Shown in pieces: positions 52,545 through 60,223 of a stretch of DNA of 64,000 nucleotides. Positions within the stretch are counted from its first letter, which is position 1, and the number at the start of each line of letters is the position of its first letter. Below the pieces are notes generated by a model. It did no database searches and was not told the DNA's origin. It was given only the letters and a program-made list of their open reading frames with translations. The DNA is taken from positions 124,001 through 188,000 of the IMG/VR virus record IMGVR_UViG_3300042691_041259. One strand, written 5' to 3'. The position numbers and the translations under genes are program-made. This DNA comes from a virus.

Positions 52545-52919
52545 TTAAGACAACGACTTGCTGCGAACCAGTTTCCCTAGTTCGTTTTCATTAGAAATAT
52601 GATGAATCTCTTCGGAAGTAATAATTACGTCCTTGAATTTGGCTTTGCTAATCTCACGAAATTCAGGAAACATTTCGCAAACATACTCAAAGTTTCCAAA
52701 CTTATAGTCGGTCTGCATAAAGTCACCGTACTCCACCAGGATATGGTATAGTGGACCATTGTCGCTCCAACCAGATTTCATAATGTGTACTGACATTGGT
52801 TCTTCAGACTCGGGTACTAGAGTGTGAGAAATTTGGCTAATGCCTTTGCGAAACGGAATGTTAAACTCGTGAGTTGTAGTTGTTCCGTCTGGATTTTGTG
52901 AGGTTTCTGTGACTTTCAT
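52545..52919 (-). CDS. Hypothetical acidic protein (124 aa)
   Basis: A 124-residue protein of mixed strands and helices (for example VHIMKSGWSDNGPLYHIL), without transmembrane segments or recognised motifs. It lies between the transglycosylase and a lipoprotein gene, in one minus-strand unit. Confidence 0.5.
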   Translation of the reverse strand: MKVTETSQNPDGTTTTHEFNIPFRKGISQISHTLVPESEEPMSVHIMKSGWSDNGPLYHILVEYGDFMQTDYKFGNFEYVCEMFPEFREISKAKFKDVIITSEEIHHISNENELGKLVRSKSLS

Positions 52920-52923
52920 AAGA

Positions 52924-53199
52924 TTAGTTTTCTGAGATGATTACTGTACCGCTAACTTCAATCAATTTTCCAGTTTTGGAATCCGTGAAATAGTATCCAT
53001 CAGAATGCTCTTCGCTGATGACTTTGCCGCTTGAAACATAAGTGATGATAGTGTCTGGACCAAGAACCTGAACGGTAAAAGAATTCCCGTAGCCTCCGAT
53101 CTTTCCCATTGTTGCGTCAGTGCAAGAAGAGAGTCCAAGCGTTATCATAAGTATTCCTACTGCTGAAACGGCTGAAGTTGTAAAGATGATTTTTTTCAT
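52924..53199 (-). CDS. Small lipoprotein (91 aa)
   Basis: A 91-residue protein with a lipoprotein signal: a KK start, a hydrophobic stretch, and lipobox LSSC at residues 23-26. The mature part is about 65 residues with beta strands (FTVQVLGPDTIITYVSSG, then SDGYYFTDSKTGKLIEVSG). Small phage lipoproteins can be outer-membrane spanin subunits or superinfection blockers; there is no long coiled coil, so a spanin role is not favoured. It sits near the transglycosylase. Confidence 0.65.
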   Translation of the reverse strand: MKKIIFTTSAVSAVGILMITLGLSSCTDATMGKIGGYGNSFTVQVLGPDTIITYVSSGKVISEEHSDGYYFTDSKTGKLIEVSGTVIISEN

Positions 53200-53230
53200 T
53201 TTGTTTTAATTTGATAGGATAAAAATAATA

Positions 53231-53259
53231 CAAAAAAACCCGAGATGAAAATCTCTGGG
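53231..53259 (-). terminator. Rho-independent terminator after GT4 gene
   Basis: Minus-strand CCC-A-GAGAT and ATCTC-GGG pair with one bulged A around a four-base loop, followed by TTTTTTTG. It lies about 11 bases after the stop of the glycosyltransferase gene. Confidence 0.8.
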
Positions 53260-53269
53260 TCAATAGTTA

Positions 53270-54403
53270 TTAACAATTTGGGTAGCGTCGAACTAACCAA
53301 TCAAGGTTTTCTCTTTCATCATAGTCAGAGTACCACCCACCGTTCTTTTTCATTCGAATGAGGTTATCAAAGTACTCCTCGTACATTCTTGCAACTACCT
53401 CGAGAGAGAAGTTATTCATGGCCCATTCACGGCAAGCTTTCGGACTGATTTTATCAATGTTTCGAGTGGCCCAAACAAACTGCTCCATAGTCCTGCATCG
53501 ATAGCCAGTGATTCCGTGCAAATTGTTTTCTGCAAAGCACGCCCAATCTGATGTAATTACTGGAGTTCCCGAGAAGAGAGCCTCGATCATTACACCGCCA
53601 AAAGGTTCAGCATAATATGATGGAACATATAAGCCTTTTGCGCCGGCCAACAGTGCTTTTCTCTTTTCAACATCGGCGTAACCTACAAATTCAACATTGT
53701 CAGGTGGCGTTCCAAAAGTTTTTTCATAATCGCCCTGCCCCGCCACTTTCAGTTTTACGCCAGCTTTCTTTGCAGCAGTCACGGCTACTTGTATTCCTTT
53801 GGTTTCCACAATTCTGCCTAAATAGAGGAAGTAGTCTTCCTTTTCTTCGCGGTACTCAAAATCTGTAGGATCGAAATAGTTCGGAATCACCGCGTCAGTC
53901 CAAGAAGGATTCCCCCATTTCATTTTTTCGTAAGCGATATGAAGGACGCTGTATGATTCAAAGATACGATAAGGAGCAAAAAGCCCTGTGTGATAACCAA
54001 TTCCAGGTTCTACTGGAATGAGGTCAGAATGCGCCTTTGAGATTTCTTCATGCCCAAATCCCCAAAAGCATAGGAGAAGATCGCCAGGCTGTTTATGCTT
54101 GGCGATCTCCGCTATGGCATTTTTGTTGAACGTCTGTTGAGCTTTGTCATTAATGTTATGAACAAACTGGTTTCGTTTCCAGTCATATTCACCATAGGTT
54201 TCAATTAAGATTTGATCATTAGTCACCGGTATGAGAACGTCGCATTCAGCGTCGGAGCGGTCATGGGCATACAGGTAGATCGTGTGCCCACGCTCTTTCA
54301 TCATCTTACAGAATTTTACAACCTTTTGCGTATACGCGCAAGAGAGATATTCTTTAGATGTTACCGTGTGTGGTAGAGCAAGTACGTGAAACCTATGTTT
54401 CAT
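53270..54403 (-). CDS. GT4-type glycosyltransferase (377 aa)
   Basis: A 377-residue GT-B glycosyltransferase of the GT4 type. The hallmark EPFGGVMIEALFSGTPVI (residues about 267-284) with the E-x7-E sugar-nucleotide motif is present, as is the preceding YLGRIVETKGIQVAV and the VAGQGDYE turn. It transfers a sugar from a nucleotide donor to an unknown acceptor. Together with the other glycosyltransferases in the window it may decorate DNA or virion proteins, or modify host surface glycans. The start overlaps the upstream stop as TAATG. It ends at a terminator. Confidence 0.88.
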   Translation of the reverse strand: MKHRFHVLALPHTVTSKEYLSCAYTQKVVKFCKMMKERGHTIYLYAHDRSDAECDVLIPVTNDQILIETYGEYDWKRNQFVHNINDKAQQTFNKNAIAEIAKHKQPGDLLLCFWGFGHEEISKAHSDLIPVEPGIGYHTGLFAPYRIFESYSVLHIAYEKMKWGNPSWTDAVIPNYFDPTDFEYREEKEDYFLYLGRIVETKGIQVAVTAAKKAGVKLKVAGQGDYEKTFGTPPDNVEFVGYADVEKRKALLAGAKGLYVPSYYAEPFGGVMIEALFSGTPVITSDWACFAENNLHGITGYRCRTMEQFVWATRNIDKISPKACREWAMNNFSLEVVARMYEEYFDNLIRMKKNGGWYSDYDERENLDWLVRRYPNC

Positions 54404-54846
54404 TAGGCAGCTGGACTTTCAACGTTTTTTGGACGGCGTGGACCACGACGAGTCTTAGAAGCCGTAGCCTTTTCAGTTTTTGTTGTTTCAGAAGAATTTG
54501 CTTTCGGAGCCTTTGGTCCGCGCTTCTTCTTCTCGGTAGAAACTGGTGTGCTAGCTTGTACTTCTACTGTTTTCTCAACTACATTCTCTTTTGGTCTGTA
54601 GATGTAACTCATGTGATAGAAGTCACTGTTTCTCAAATGCAATGGAAATACTTGGTCTCCGATGGTCTTCTTTCCGGTCAGGATTGCCCATGCTGCGCCC
54701 AAGCGCTGTCCGAAGCCCATTTTTGGTGTTTCCATGTCAACTGCCGATACTTCGGTAGTTCCACGTACAGCGTCACGCTTAAACTCAAGCGTGTACGATC
54801 TGTTGGTTGCTTTCATCCCGAAAGCTTTGTTAGGATCAATACTCAT
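54403..54846 (-). CDS. Protein with Lys/Arg-rich AT-hook-like tail (147 aa)
   Basis: A 147-residue protein. The first 85 residues form a soluble domain (SYTLEFKRDAVRGTTE onward). The last 60 are low-complexity and basic with KKKRGPKAPK and RRGPRRPK, which resemble AT-hook cores (GRP or RGP between basic residues). This would suit DNA binding. It is coupled to the GT4 gene by TAATG. Function is unknown. Confidence 0.55.
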   Translation of the reverse strand: MSIDPNKAFGMKATNRSYTLEFKRDAVRGTTEVSAVDMETPKMGFGQRLGAAWAILTGKKTIGDQVFPLHLRNSDFYHMSYIYRPKENVVEKTVEVQASTPVSTEKKKRGPKAPKANSSETTKTEKATASKTRRGPRRPKNVESPAA

Positions 54847-54866
54847 GTTGATTGTTTATTGGTTGT

Positions 54867-55133
54867 TTAGAAAAAAATTGTCTTTTTATAGTGCTCGAGA
54901 GTATACCACATTGCATTTGAAAGATGCGGGTCATTCTCAAATTTTGAGGTTGGTATTGCTACATAAATTTCTCCAAGAGAAGATTTGCCAATTGCTTGCA
55001 TTCCACAGCCTTCACAGAGAACTATTTCATATGTGTCCTCTTTAAGCTCTTTTGATATTGCTGTAACATCAATATCAGGGGTTGCAGCATCGCCAAACAT
55101 TTTAATGGCACAATATGTACAAAAATCAGCCAT
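54867..55133 (-). CDS. Zinc-ribbon-like small protein (88 aa)
   Basis: An 88-residue protein with CTYC near residues 5-8 and CEGC near 45-48, spaced for one zinc ribbon. The ATG at 55133 is chosen because it overlaps the upstream stop by eight bases and removes a leader that lies inside the neighbouring gene. Such small ribbons bind nucleic acid or protein. No family is recognised. Confidence 0.6.
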   Translation of the reverse strand: MADFCTYCAIKMFGDAATPDIDVTAISKELKEDTYEIVLCEGCGMQAIGKSSLGEIYVAIPTSKFENDPHLSNAMWYTLEHYKKTIFF

Positions 55134-55419
55134 TGTAGTTTGTATAGTTAGGATCTCCTCCAGCGGTTGATGTAGAAACCCAGTATTTACTCGGGCCTTC
55201 ATCTTTCTCATCTTCAAAGTGTTCTACCGACAGGAACTCTCCTGAATCCAGAACTCTCTTGTAAGTAACCCACGTACCTACGACTTCCATATAAATGGTG
55301 TCATCGTTTTCATGATAGTGAATCACCTGTCCTGGATCTGGAGAATCAAAGATCGTATCCATTGATGTTTTTAGATTGTCTTTCTTTGTAGAAATAAAGA
55401 TTTCTATTGGTTTTTCCAT
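55126..55419 (-). CDS. Hypothetical acidic protein (97 aa)
   Basis: A 97-residue protein with beta strands (IEIFISTKKDNLKTSM, TIYMEVVGTWVTYK) and an acidic, Gly/Asn-rich end. The ATG at 55419 is used instead of an upstream TTG at 55434, which lies inside the promoter box. No motif is recognised. It heads a unit that continues to the GT4 gene. Confidence 0.55.
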   Translation of the reverse strand: MEKPIEIFISTKKDNLKTSMDTIFDSPDPGQVIHYHENDDTIYMEVVGTWVTYKRVLDSGEFLSVEHFEDEKDEGPSKYWVSTSTAGGDPNYTNYNG

Positions 55420-55424
55420 ATTTG

Positions 55425-55451
55425 TTATATTCAAGGATTTGAAAAAGTTTT
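55425..55451 (-). promoter_or_regulatory. Early/middle-type promoter before 97-aa gene
   Basis: Minus-strand AAAAC (55447-55451), 14 bases, GAATATAA (55425-55432), matching the arrangement at 51559, 58711 and 44570. The TTTTTCA after AAAAC is also shared with the kinase promoter. Confidence 0.6.
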
Positions 55452-55686
55452 AAGACTCTTTTTCTACAGGCTGCTCTAGTATCTCTTCCCTCACTTTTTG
55501 TATTCCAGTGTAGAGCATACAACGAGCCTCAATTTCCTCACACATCATCTTTAACGCATAGAATTTTTCCAGCGGCTGCAGAGTTTTAAGATCATCTCCA
55601 AGCATAATTGCTAGCTCGGTCATTGCTGTGTTGAGTTCATCCGTGTACTCAACTTCAAAGTTTTCATTTATGATTATTTTCTTCAT
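55450..55686 (-). CDS. Small helical protein (78 aa)
   Basis: A 78-residue, mainly helical acidic protein with a Cys-rich-poor core (LKTLQPLEKFYALKMMCEEI). It follows the phosphoesterase with four bases between. Its 3' end overlaps the next promoter. Function is unknown. Confidence 0.5.
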   Translation of the reverse strand: MKKIIINENFEVEYTDELNTAMTELAIMLGDDLKTLQPLEKFYALKMMCEEIEARCMLYTGIQKVREEILEQPVEKES

Positions 55687-55690
55687 ATTC

Positions 55691-56368
55691 TTACCATTCA
55701 GGTCCTTTGTGATCGTCTACATAAGCAATGTTTCGTTTGCTCATGATTTCGTGTATTTCTTCAAAAGAGTATGGACGAAATTCTGGGTGTGTATCAACAC
55801 CTACGTCCATAGTCTTTCCATTTGCATGCATTTTTTCGTGGGTTCCACTTGCCAATTGACGAAGTTCATCATACCGCTTTTTATCCAGCAATTCATTAAC
55901 TATATGGCCCGAGATTGATGGCTCTAGAGAACCGTGACTGTGTCCGTGCAACATCCAGGCTCCTTCGTGTGAGCGATTCCAAACCCGAAAGCCATAGTGA
56001 CTCATAACAATCTTCTGACCATTAAAGGTAGCCTCTCGATAAAAAGAACATTCAGTAAAGAGACTTTGAAGTTCTTCACGATTCTTTATGATCCACTCAT
56101 CATGATTTCCGTAAATGAGGTAGATGTTTTGACAATTGATTCTTGAGCGGAACTCGCGGTAGTACATAATGTCTCCAAAGGAGAAGTCTCCCATGTGAAA
56201 GAGCACATCATTTACTCCTACCGTCTTATTGATGCCATCTACAATGGCAGTGTCCATGTCCTGCAAGAGTTCGTAATCTCTGCAGTTTTCTTTATTTTGC
56301 CAGGTTGAGCAGCCTCGGCAGATGTTTTTATGGTGATAATGTGTGTCACTTGTAAAATAAATGTTCAT
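55691..56368 (-). CDS. Calcineurin-like metallophosphoesterase (225 aa)
   Basis: A 225-residue metallophosphoesterase with all metal-site motifs: SDTHYHHKN (residues 7-15, D-x-H), GDFSFGD (about 61-67), GNHDEW (about 86-91), VMSHYGFRVW and LHGHSHG (about 139-145). Its length matches phage phosphodiesterases acting on nucleotides, RNA or 2',3'-cyclic ends. It overlaps the 97-residue gene by ATGA. Substrate is unknown. Confidence 0.9.
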   Translation of the reverse strand: MNIYFTSDTHYHHKNICRGCSTWQNKENCRDYELLQDMDTAIVDGINKTVGVNDVLFHMGDFSFGDIMYYREFRSRINCQNIYLIYGNHDEWIIKNREELQSLFTECSFYREATFNGQKIVMSHYGFRVWNRSHEGAWMLHGHSHGSLEPSISGHIVNELLDKKRYDELRQLASGTHEKMHANGKTMDVGVDTHPEFRPYSFEEIHEIMSKRNIAYVDDHKGPEW

Positions 56369-56658
56369 ACTTTTGCTTTTTCGTCAAGCGGGTCTTCAAC
56401 TCGTTCCAGTACCCAGCCTTTTCTTTGATGGTGATCAATTACGGCTGGTATGTCTTTTGCAATAAAAATGCTGCGGTCCGATACTTTTTGAGACTTACGA
56501 TCGACAGTGTACTCAAAAATAAACCACGGGTCAAGTGGATCTTCTGTGTAGACGAGTTCCGTCTTGGCCCGTGGCTTTTTCATTCTAAAAATTACTCTTC
56601 CAGTGACAATAGTCCGTGCTGGATTGTCAGGAAGCGTCCATTGTTTCTTACCCTTCAT
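56365..56658 (-). CDS. Hypothetical protein (97 aa)
   Basis: A 97-residue basic protein of mainly beta type (ARTIVTGRVIFRMKK, PWFIFEYTVDRK). The ATG at 56658 is preferred over an upstream in-frame ATG at 56769 because the longer form overlaps the 61-residue gene, whose start is itself ATGA-coupled. No motif is recognised. Confidence 0.55.
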   Translation of the reverse strand: MKGKKQWTLPDNPARTIVTGRVIFRMKKPRAKTELVYTEDPLDPWFIFEYTVDRKSQKVSDRSIFIAKDIPAVIDHHQRKGWVLERVEDPLDEKAKV

Positions 56659-56833
56659 TGTCCTTGAGCAATACGTAGGTTTGATAAGGAATTGATACTT
56701 TGGCCTGGTCAGCTCTCTCTTGGTGATAAGTCCAACGGCCTCGAACTGCTTGATTACAGTTTTGGCCATTGCTCTGGAAAAATTTCCACATCACTTCCAA
56801 GGCATCAATGTCAATGTAGAGTTCGATTCTCAT
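56648..56833 (-). CDS. Small protein (61 aa)
   Basis: A 61-residue protein starting with ATGA overlap to the stop of the 152-residue gene and ending 11 bases into the next gene. Sequence starts MRIELYIDIDALEVMWKFF. The chain of overlaps supports coding. Function is unknown. Confidence 0.5.
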   Translation of the reverse strand: MRIELYIDIDALEVMWKFFQSNGQNCNQAVRGRWTYHQERADQAKVSIPYQTYVLLKDNEG

Positions 56834-57288
56834 TCTGCGTCTTCGATAAATTGAGCGTATACTTGACTAGTGTCAGTCTGCAATTTATTGATTGTTTCAT
56901 TTACCATTGTCTCAAACTGGGTGCCTTCCCAAGTGTTTCCAGTCTCTAGAGATGAGCGACGAAATACCGGGAAGATCACGGCTTCATTTTTCATTGGAGA
57001 GATTTCCGTTACCTCAAAAACCGACAAAGCATAACCATGTTTATCTTGGAATGCTTTAGAAATGTAGTCGCCTACTGAAATTGGAACAAGCGCCTGCTTC
57101 TCAGAATTCTTCTTCATAAAGAGGGCTTTCTTGTGGCTGCTATCACTGTTGTAAACAACAGTAGCTCTGCGTAGGTCAGAAAAGTCTGTTGAACTTTCCC
57201 ATAAGCACGGAACACCTGTGCGGGTACGTGCAATCTTAATTGTTTTGGTGGAGACGCCTTCCGCAGAAGGCTTTTGGATGTTTTCCAT
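56830..57288 (-). CDS. Hypothetical protein (152 aa)
   Basis: A 152-residue protein of beta type with acidic C-terminus (VPISVGDYISKAFQDKHG then SVFEVTEISPMKNEAVIF). The N-terminal 30 residues are flexible. It lies 12 bases after the thymidylate-synthase-family gene. No motif is recognised. Confidence 0.55.
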   Translation of the reverse strand: MENIQKPSAEGVSTKTIKIARTRTGVPCLWESSTDFSDLRRATVVYNSDSSHKKALFMKKNSEKQALVPISVGDYISKAFQDKHGYALSVFEVTEISPMKNEAVIFPVFRRSSLETGNTWEGTQFETMVNETINKLQTDTSQVYAQFIEDAE

Positions 57289-57300
57289 AAATTTGGATTG

Positions 57301-58203
57301 TTATTGAATTAAAAAAATTGTTTGTAATGCATTTTTGCATGCCTGCTGGGTTATTTCCCCGCTCTTAACTATTATATCCATGGTTTCTTTAAACTTCTGT
57401 GCATCCGGAGTATATTCCAAACCATCAGGGTGTATAATGAAAAGCGGTTCTTTCATATAGAAGAAGTGCGGCGGATTTTCTTCGTGATTTTCGGAAAGGA
57501 TTTTCTCGGCAAGATCAAAATGACGTTCATAGTAGTGAATGTTATCTGCGCAATGATAGTACTTTCCAAGTTGTAGATCTGGATACGTTTTACGCAAATT
57601 ATGCCACATTGTTTGCATTACCACTGCAAAGAACGGAACATCATAAGTAAAGCCATAAAACAAATCGTTAGAGCGCATTTGAACTTTCATATTCAGCTCG
57701 CCATTTCGGATCCAGAAGTTGAGGTACACGGTACAGACAAAATCTTTATTGCCTTCATACTGAAAGTCGGGATGACTAATAAAGGAAATTGCCTGGCGAC
57801 TGTTAATGTCTTTTACCAAGGATTCATATGCCCAAATCATTTGGTTTCCAAAGAGGCGGCTGCCATAGTTGGAATTGACGGTACCATCAGAATTCTGTAA
57901 GCCTTTCCAAAAGTTGGAAAAGTTATCAATGTAGTCCGTGTGACGCTCGCATGTCATATACCAGGCAAGTTCGCCTGCAAAGTATTTCCAATTAAACTCG
58001 CGATTTTGAAAATCCACAAGAGGAAACGTTGGACTGATTGTAAGCGTTTCCAGAAAAAGCTCACGGACTTTTTGTCCTCGAGGAGCTGATTCCATTCCTT
58101 CGGTTTTACATTTATGGAGAGTTTCTGCGAAAACGTCAGAAGCCGATGAAACCCCGGATTTCTTGAAGTATTTCGTCAAAATCTCTGTATTGGTCTTGAT
58201 CAT
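57301..58203 (-). CDS. Thymidylate-synthase-family enzyme, predicted dCMP hydroxymethylase (300 aa)
   Basis: A 300-residue enzyme of the thymidylate synthase fold. Visible family elements: FPLVDFQNREFNWKYFAGEL (59-78), catalytic Cys in DFVCTVYLNF (C157), the phosphate-site RSND (177-180), and ADNIHYYERH (219-228). At the position where thymidylate synthases have Asn (the G-x-P-F-N-I phrase), this protein has GFTYDVPF with D188. In T4 dCMP hydroxymethylase the same Asn is replaced by Asp, which changes pyrimidine recognition from dUMP to dCMP. So it likely makes 5-hydroxymethyl-dCMP or methyl-dCMP. It overlaps the dNMP kinase gene by 68 bases, which fits a linked pathway. Substrate is predicted, not shown. 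Confidence 0.85.
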   Translation of the reverse strand: MIKTNTEILTKYFKKSGVSSASDVFAETLHKCKTEGMESAPRGQKVRELFLETLTISPTFPLVDFQNREFNWKYFAGELAWYMTCERHTDYIDNFSNFWKGLQNSDGTVNSNYGSRLFGNQMIWAYESLVKDINSRQAISFISHPDFQYEGNKDFVCTVYLNFWIRNGELNMKVQMRSNDLFYGFTYDVPFFAVVMQTMWHNLRKTYPDLQLGKYYHCADNIHYYERHFDLAEKILSENHEENPPHFFYMKEPLFIIHPDGLEYTPDAQKFKETMDIIVKSGEITQQACKNALQTIFLIQ

Positions 58204-58693
58204 TTACTTTAATTGTGATTTTGTTGATGATTTTACTATTGTCTACAGCACTTTGAAAGGCTTCAATTTCTTCAACTTTCTTTTCAACCTTGTCAGAATA
58301 TGACAGCCCATCGTCTTTCTTTACAATAAACTCTGCATCCGCAGTTAAGTGTATGAGGTAGACTTCTCTATCTTTATCCAGCGAATAACTCCGTTCCAAT
58401 TGAGGAACCCAAGAGTCGGGATTGCTGTCACGATAGATTTTACCGTACACCAGCTCACCTAAGTGAGCGCGGTTCCAAAACAATACGTGATCTGAAAAAT
58501 TGGCTCGAAGAAATATGAAATGAGCAAATTCATTATGAAATGTACTGATTTGCCACTTGGTCTTTTCGTCATTGGTAGTTCCATGTGGAAAAGACCAGTG
58601 CCTAATGCTGTAATTTCTTAAGCCTTCTGAAAGTTTTTGAATGTAGCTGTCTTTTCCACAGCGATCCATTCCTTCAAAAATGATTAACTTCAT
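58136..58693 (-). CDS. Deoxynucleoside monophosphate kinase (thymidylate-kinase-like)
   Basis: A 185-residue P-loop kinase with the start FEGMDRCGKDSYI (residues 6-18), the Walker A form used by thymidylate and dNMP kinases. A basic and acidic lid region follows around EVYLIHLTADAEFI. T4 gp1 is a dNMP kinase that phosphorylates hydroxymethyl-dCMP, and the overlap with the TS-family gene suggests the same step. The start is ATG at 58693 behind a good early-type promoter. Confidence 0.85.
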   Translation of the reverse strand: MKLIIFEGMDRCGKDSYIQKLSEGLRNYSIRHWSFPHGTTNDEKTKWQISTFHNEFAHFIFLRANFSDHVLFWNRAHLGELVYGKIYRDSNPDSWVPQLERSYSLDKDREVYLIHLTADAEFIVKKDDGLSYSDKVEKKVEEIEAFQSAVDNSKIINKITIKVNDQDQYRDFDEILQEIRGFIGF

Positions 58694-58710
58694 TAGTTGT
58701 TATTTGTTGA

Positions 58711-58738
58711 TTATATTCAATCAGCTGAAAAAGGTTTT
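58711..58738 (-). promoter_or_regulatory. Early/middle-type promoter before dNMP kinase
   Basis: Minus-strand AAAAC (58734-58738), 15 bases, GAATATAA (58711-58718), then TCAACAAATAA as at the 51559 promoter. It would start the kinase and dCMP hydroxymethylase unit. Confidence 0.65.
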
Positions 58739-59415
58739 AACAAAAAGGTTGTCACAAAGGGAAAATGATCTGATAGATCTGAGTGAAAGACCTCTTGTCT
58801 TACTGGTTCAAGACGGCCTCTTCCCATGCAGTAATCAATCCTTCCCATGGGATGAGTCTTTCGTGTTCCAATATCCATGAATTCGCGCATAAGTATTTCC
58901 GCCTCAGAAGAGGTGTCAAACACATTGAGATCACCACCAATGATTGCGTTATCTGGAAGTTCCATTTCATTCAAAGAGTTCCAGGCAGTATCTACGTGTT
59001 TTGATCCCGCGTGACCTTCATAAGGCATATGTATATTGAACACTGATATTAAATTGGTATCCACATCTACTAATGACTCTTGTACATAGCATTTTTCAGA
59101 AAAAACATCAGACAGCATGTGGTGTCGAGTTTTGAAAATGGGATACCTTGCATAGGTGGCAAGTCCGTAGGAACCTGTCCATCCAAGAGAACACCTTTTA
59201 GTCCAGCTGCCAAACCATTCATGTCCTAGATGCTGCTTAAATTCTGTGTATTGATCGGCATAACCGCTTCTTTTAGCAAGACGATCAACCTCCTGCAGCA
59301 GTATTACATCAGCATTAAATCTTGGAAGCTCCTTGATGAATGCTTGAATATCCACTCCGGCTTTGTCTGTTAGTCCATGGCGAATATTCCAGGACAGTAC
59401 TCGTATTTCAGTCAT
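58717..59415 (-). CDS. Endonuclease/exonuclease/phosphatase (EEP) family protein (232 aa)
   Basis: A 232-residue EEP-superfamily enzyme. Motifs in order: WNIRHG (9-14), LLQEVD (39-44), TYARY-like YGLATYARYP, NIHMPYEG (about 122-129), GGDLNVFD (160-167), RIDYCMG and SDLSDHFPF (about 212-220). The superfamily includes DNase I-like nucleases, AP endonucleases and phosphatases. It lies in the modification island; it may degrade host DNA or act on nucleotides. Its end precedes the kinase promoter. Confidence 0.87.
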   Translation of the reverse strand: MTEIRVLSWNIRHGLTDKAGVDIQAFIKELPRFNADVILLQEVDRLAKRSGYADQYTEFKQHLGHEWFGSWTKRCSLGWTGSYGLATYARYPIFKTRHHMLSDVFSEKCYVQESLVDVDTNLISVFNIHMPYEGHAGSKHVDTAWNSLNEMELPDNAIIGGDLNVFDTSSEAEILMREFMDIGTRKTHPMGRIDYCMGRGRLEPVRQEVFHSDLSDHFPFVTTFLLKPFSAD

Positions 59416-60223
59416 TCAGATATTGTGAGGCCACCCATGAAAAAGAACACCCTTCTGGGTTCTCTTTAATACGCTCTTCCGTCCAGTCCTCAATTTTTTT
59501 ATGGTTGACAGATGTATCATAGAGATGTACACTGTAGGTGATTGGCTTGATTAGTTCCGGCAAAAACTTATTGTAGATCTTCTCGGACTCAGTATAGCGA
59601 TACGGATAGAATGCTTCCCATGGAACTATTTTATAGTGCCCTTGTAGGCTTTCCCGAGCTACAAGAGTGCTGTGCATTTTAACACTATGCTCATCCCAGA
59701 AAGTATCCTTTCCTTTGCTGCGGAACCATGTATATTCTTGGTACCACTCCTGAAGGTACTTGGAATTTGGTGGGCTAATAAGAACTCCGTTTCCGTATTT
59801 CCAGTCTCGGGATCCTAGTTTTCCAACTACAAACTTTTCCTCAGCAAGGAGATCATCAAAAGACTTGATAGTAATAGTATCAAAATCCGAGTAGACTCCG
59901 CCTTGTTCATTAAGTATCTGGATCCGAAATACATCAGAGGCATGTGCTGGATGCACCAATGGGTTTCCAAAAACTTCTGTTGGCGGATCTACTAAGTGAA
60001 CTTTTACGTAGTCTGAGACTCGTTCCCAATACTTACCAGTAGGCTGTTCATTGGTGTAGAAGTTGATTTCGTAATCAGGATTGTGTTTATGAAATGACTT
60101 GGCAGCCAAGAATCTCATCAAATCCCATTCTGCGTTTCGTTTGCTTTTGTCATTGTAAAAGTAGATAAAATGCATCTTCTTATACAATGGGTTAGGTTCT
60201 TTTGTTTCAAAAAGCTTCATCAA
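59408..60223 (-). CDS. GT32-like glycosyltransferase (271 aa)
   Basis: A 271-residue glycosyltransferase of GT-A type. The conserved block ASDVFRIQILNEQGGVYSDF (about 95-114) with D113-F-D115 as the metal-binding DxD is that of the GT32/capsular-sugar family. Its start overlaps the upstream methyltransferase stop by ATGA and its end overlaps the EEP gene by eight bases, so these are one unit. The acceptor is unknown; modified cytosine is an attractive idea given neighbours, but polysaccharide or protein acceptors cannot be excluded. Confidence 0.82.
   Translation of the reverse strand: MMKLFETKEPNPLYKKMHFIYFYNDKSKRNAEWDLMRFLAAKSFHKHNPDYEINFYTNEQPTGKYWERVSDYVKVHLVDPPTEVFGNPLVHPAHASDVFRIQILNEQGGVYSDFDTITIKSFDDLLAEEKFVVGKLGSRDWKYGNGVLISPPNSKYLQEWYQEYTWFRSKGKDTFWDEHSVKMHSTLVARESLQGHYKIVPWEAFYPYRYTESEKIYNKFLPELIKPITYSVHLYDTSVNHKKIEDWTEERIKENPEGCSFSWVASQYLND

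Noticed and set aside
54358-54870. 170-codon plus-strand open frame
   Set aside because: It lies opposite the basic-tail protein; it is rich in Cys, Phe and Ser from the complement of Lys/Arg/Pro codons. No promoter or leader.
55134-55217. Longer start for the zinc-ribbon gene
   Set aside because: The extra 28 codons lie within the 97-residue gene and are basic and unlike the remaining protein; the ATG at 55133 gives an eight-base overlap.
56659-56769. Longer start for the 97-residue gene
   Set aside because: It would overlap a 61-residue gene that begins with an ATGA overlap to its own upstream gene. The inner ATG at 56658 fits the chain of short overlaps.
57301-58203. Plain thymidylate synthase
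   Set aside because: The Asn of the pyrimidine site is Asp, as in dCMP hydroxymethylase, and the gene overlaps a dNMP kinase. dTMP synthesis cannot be fully excluded.
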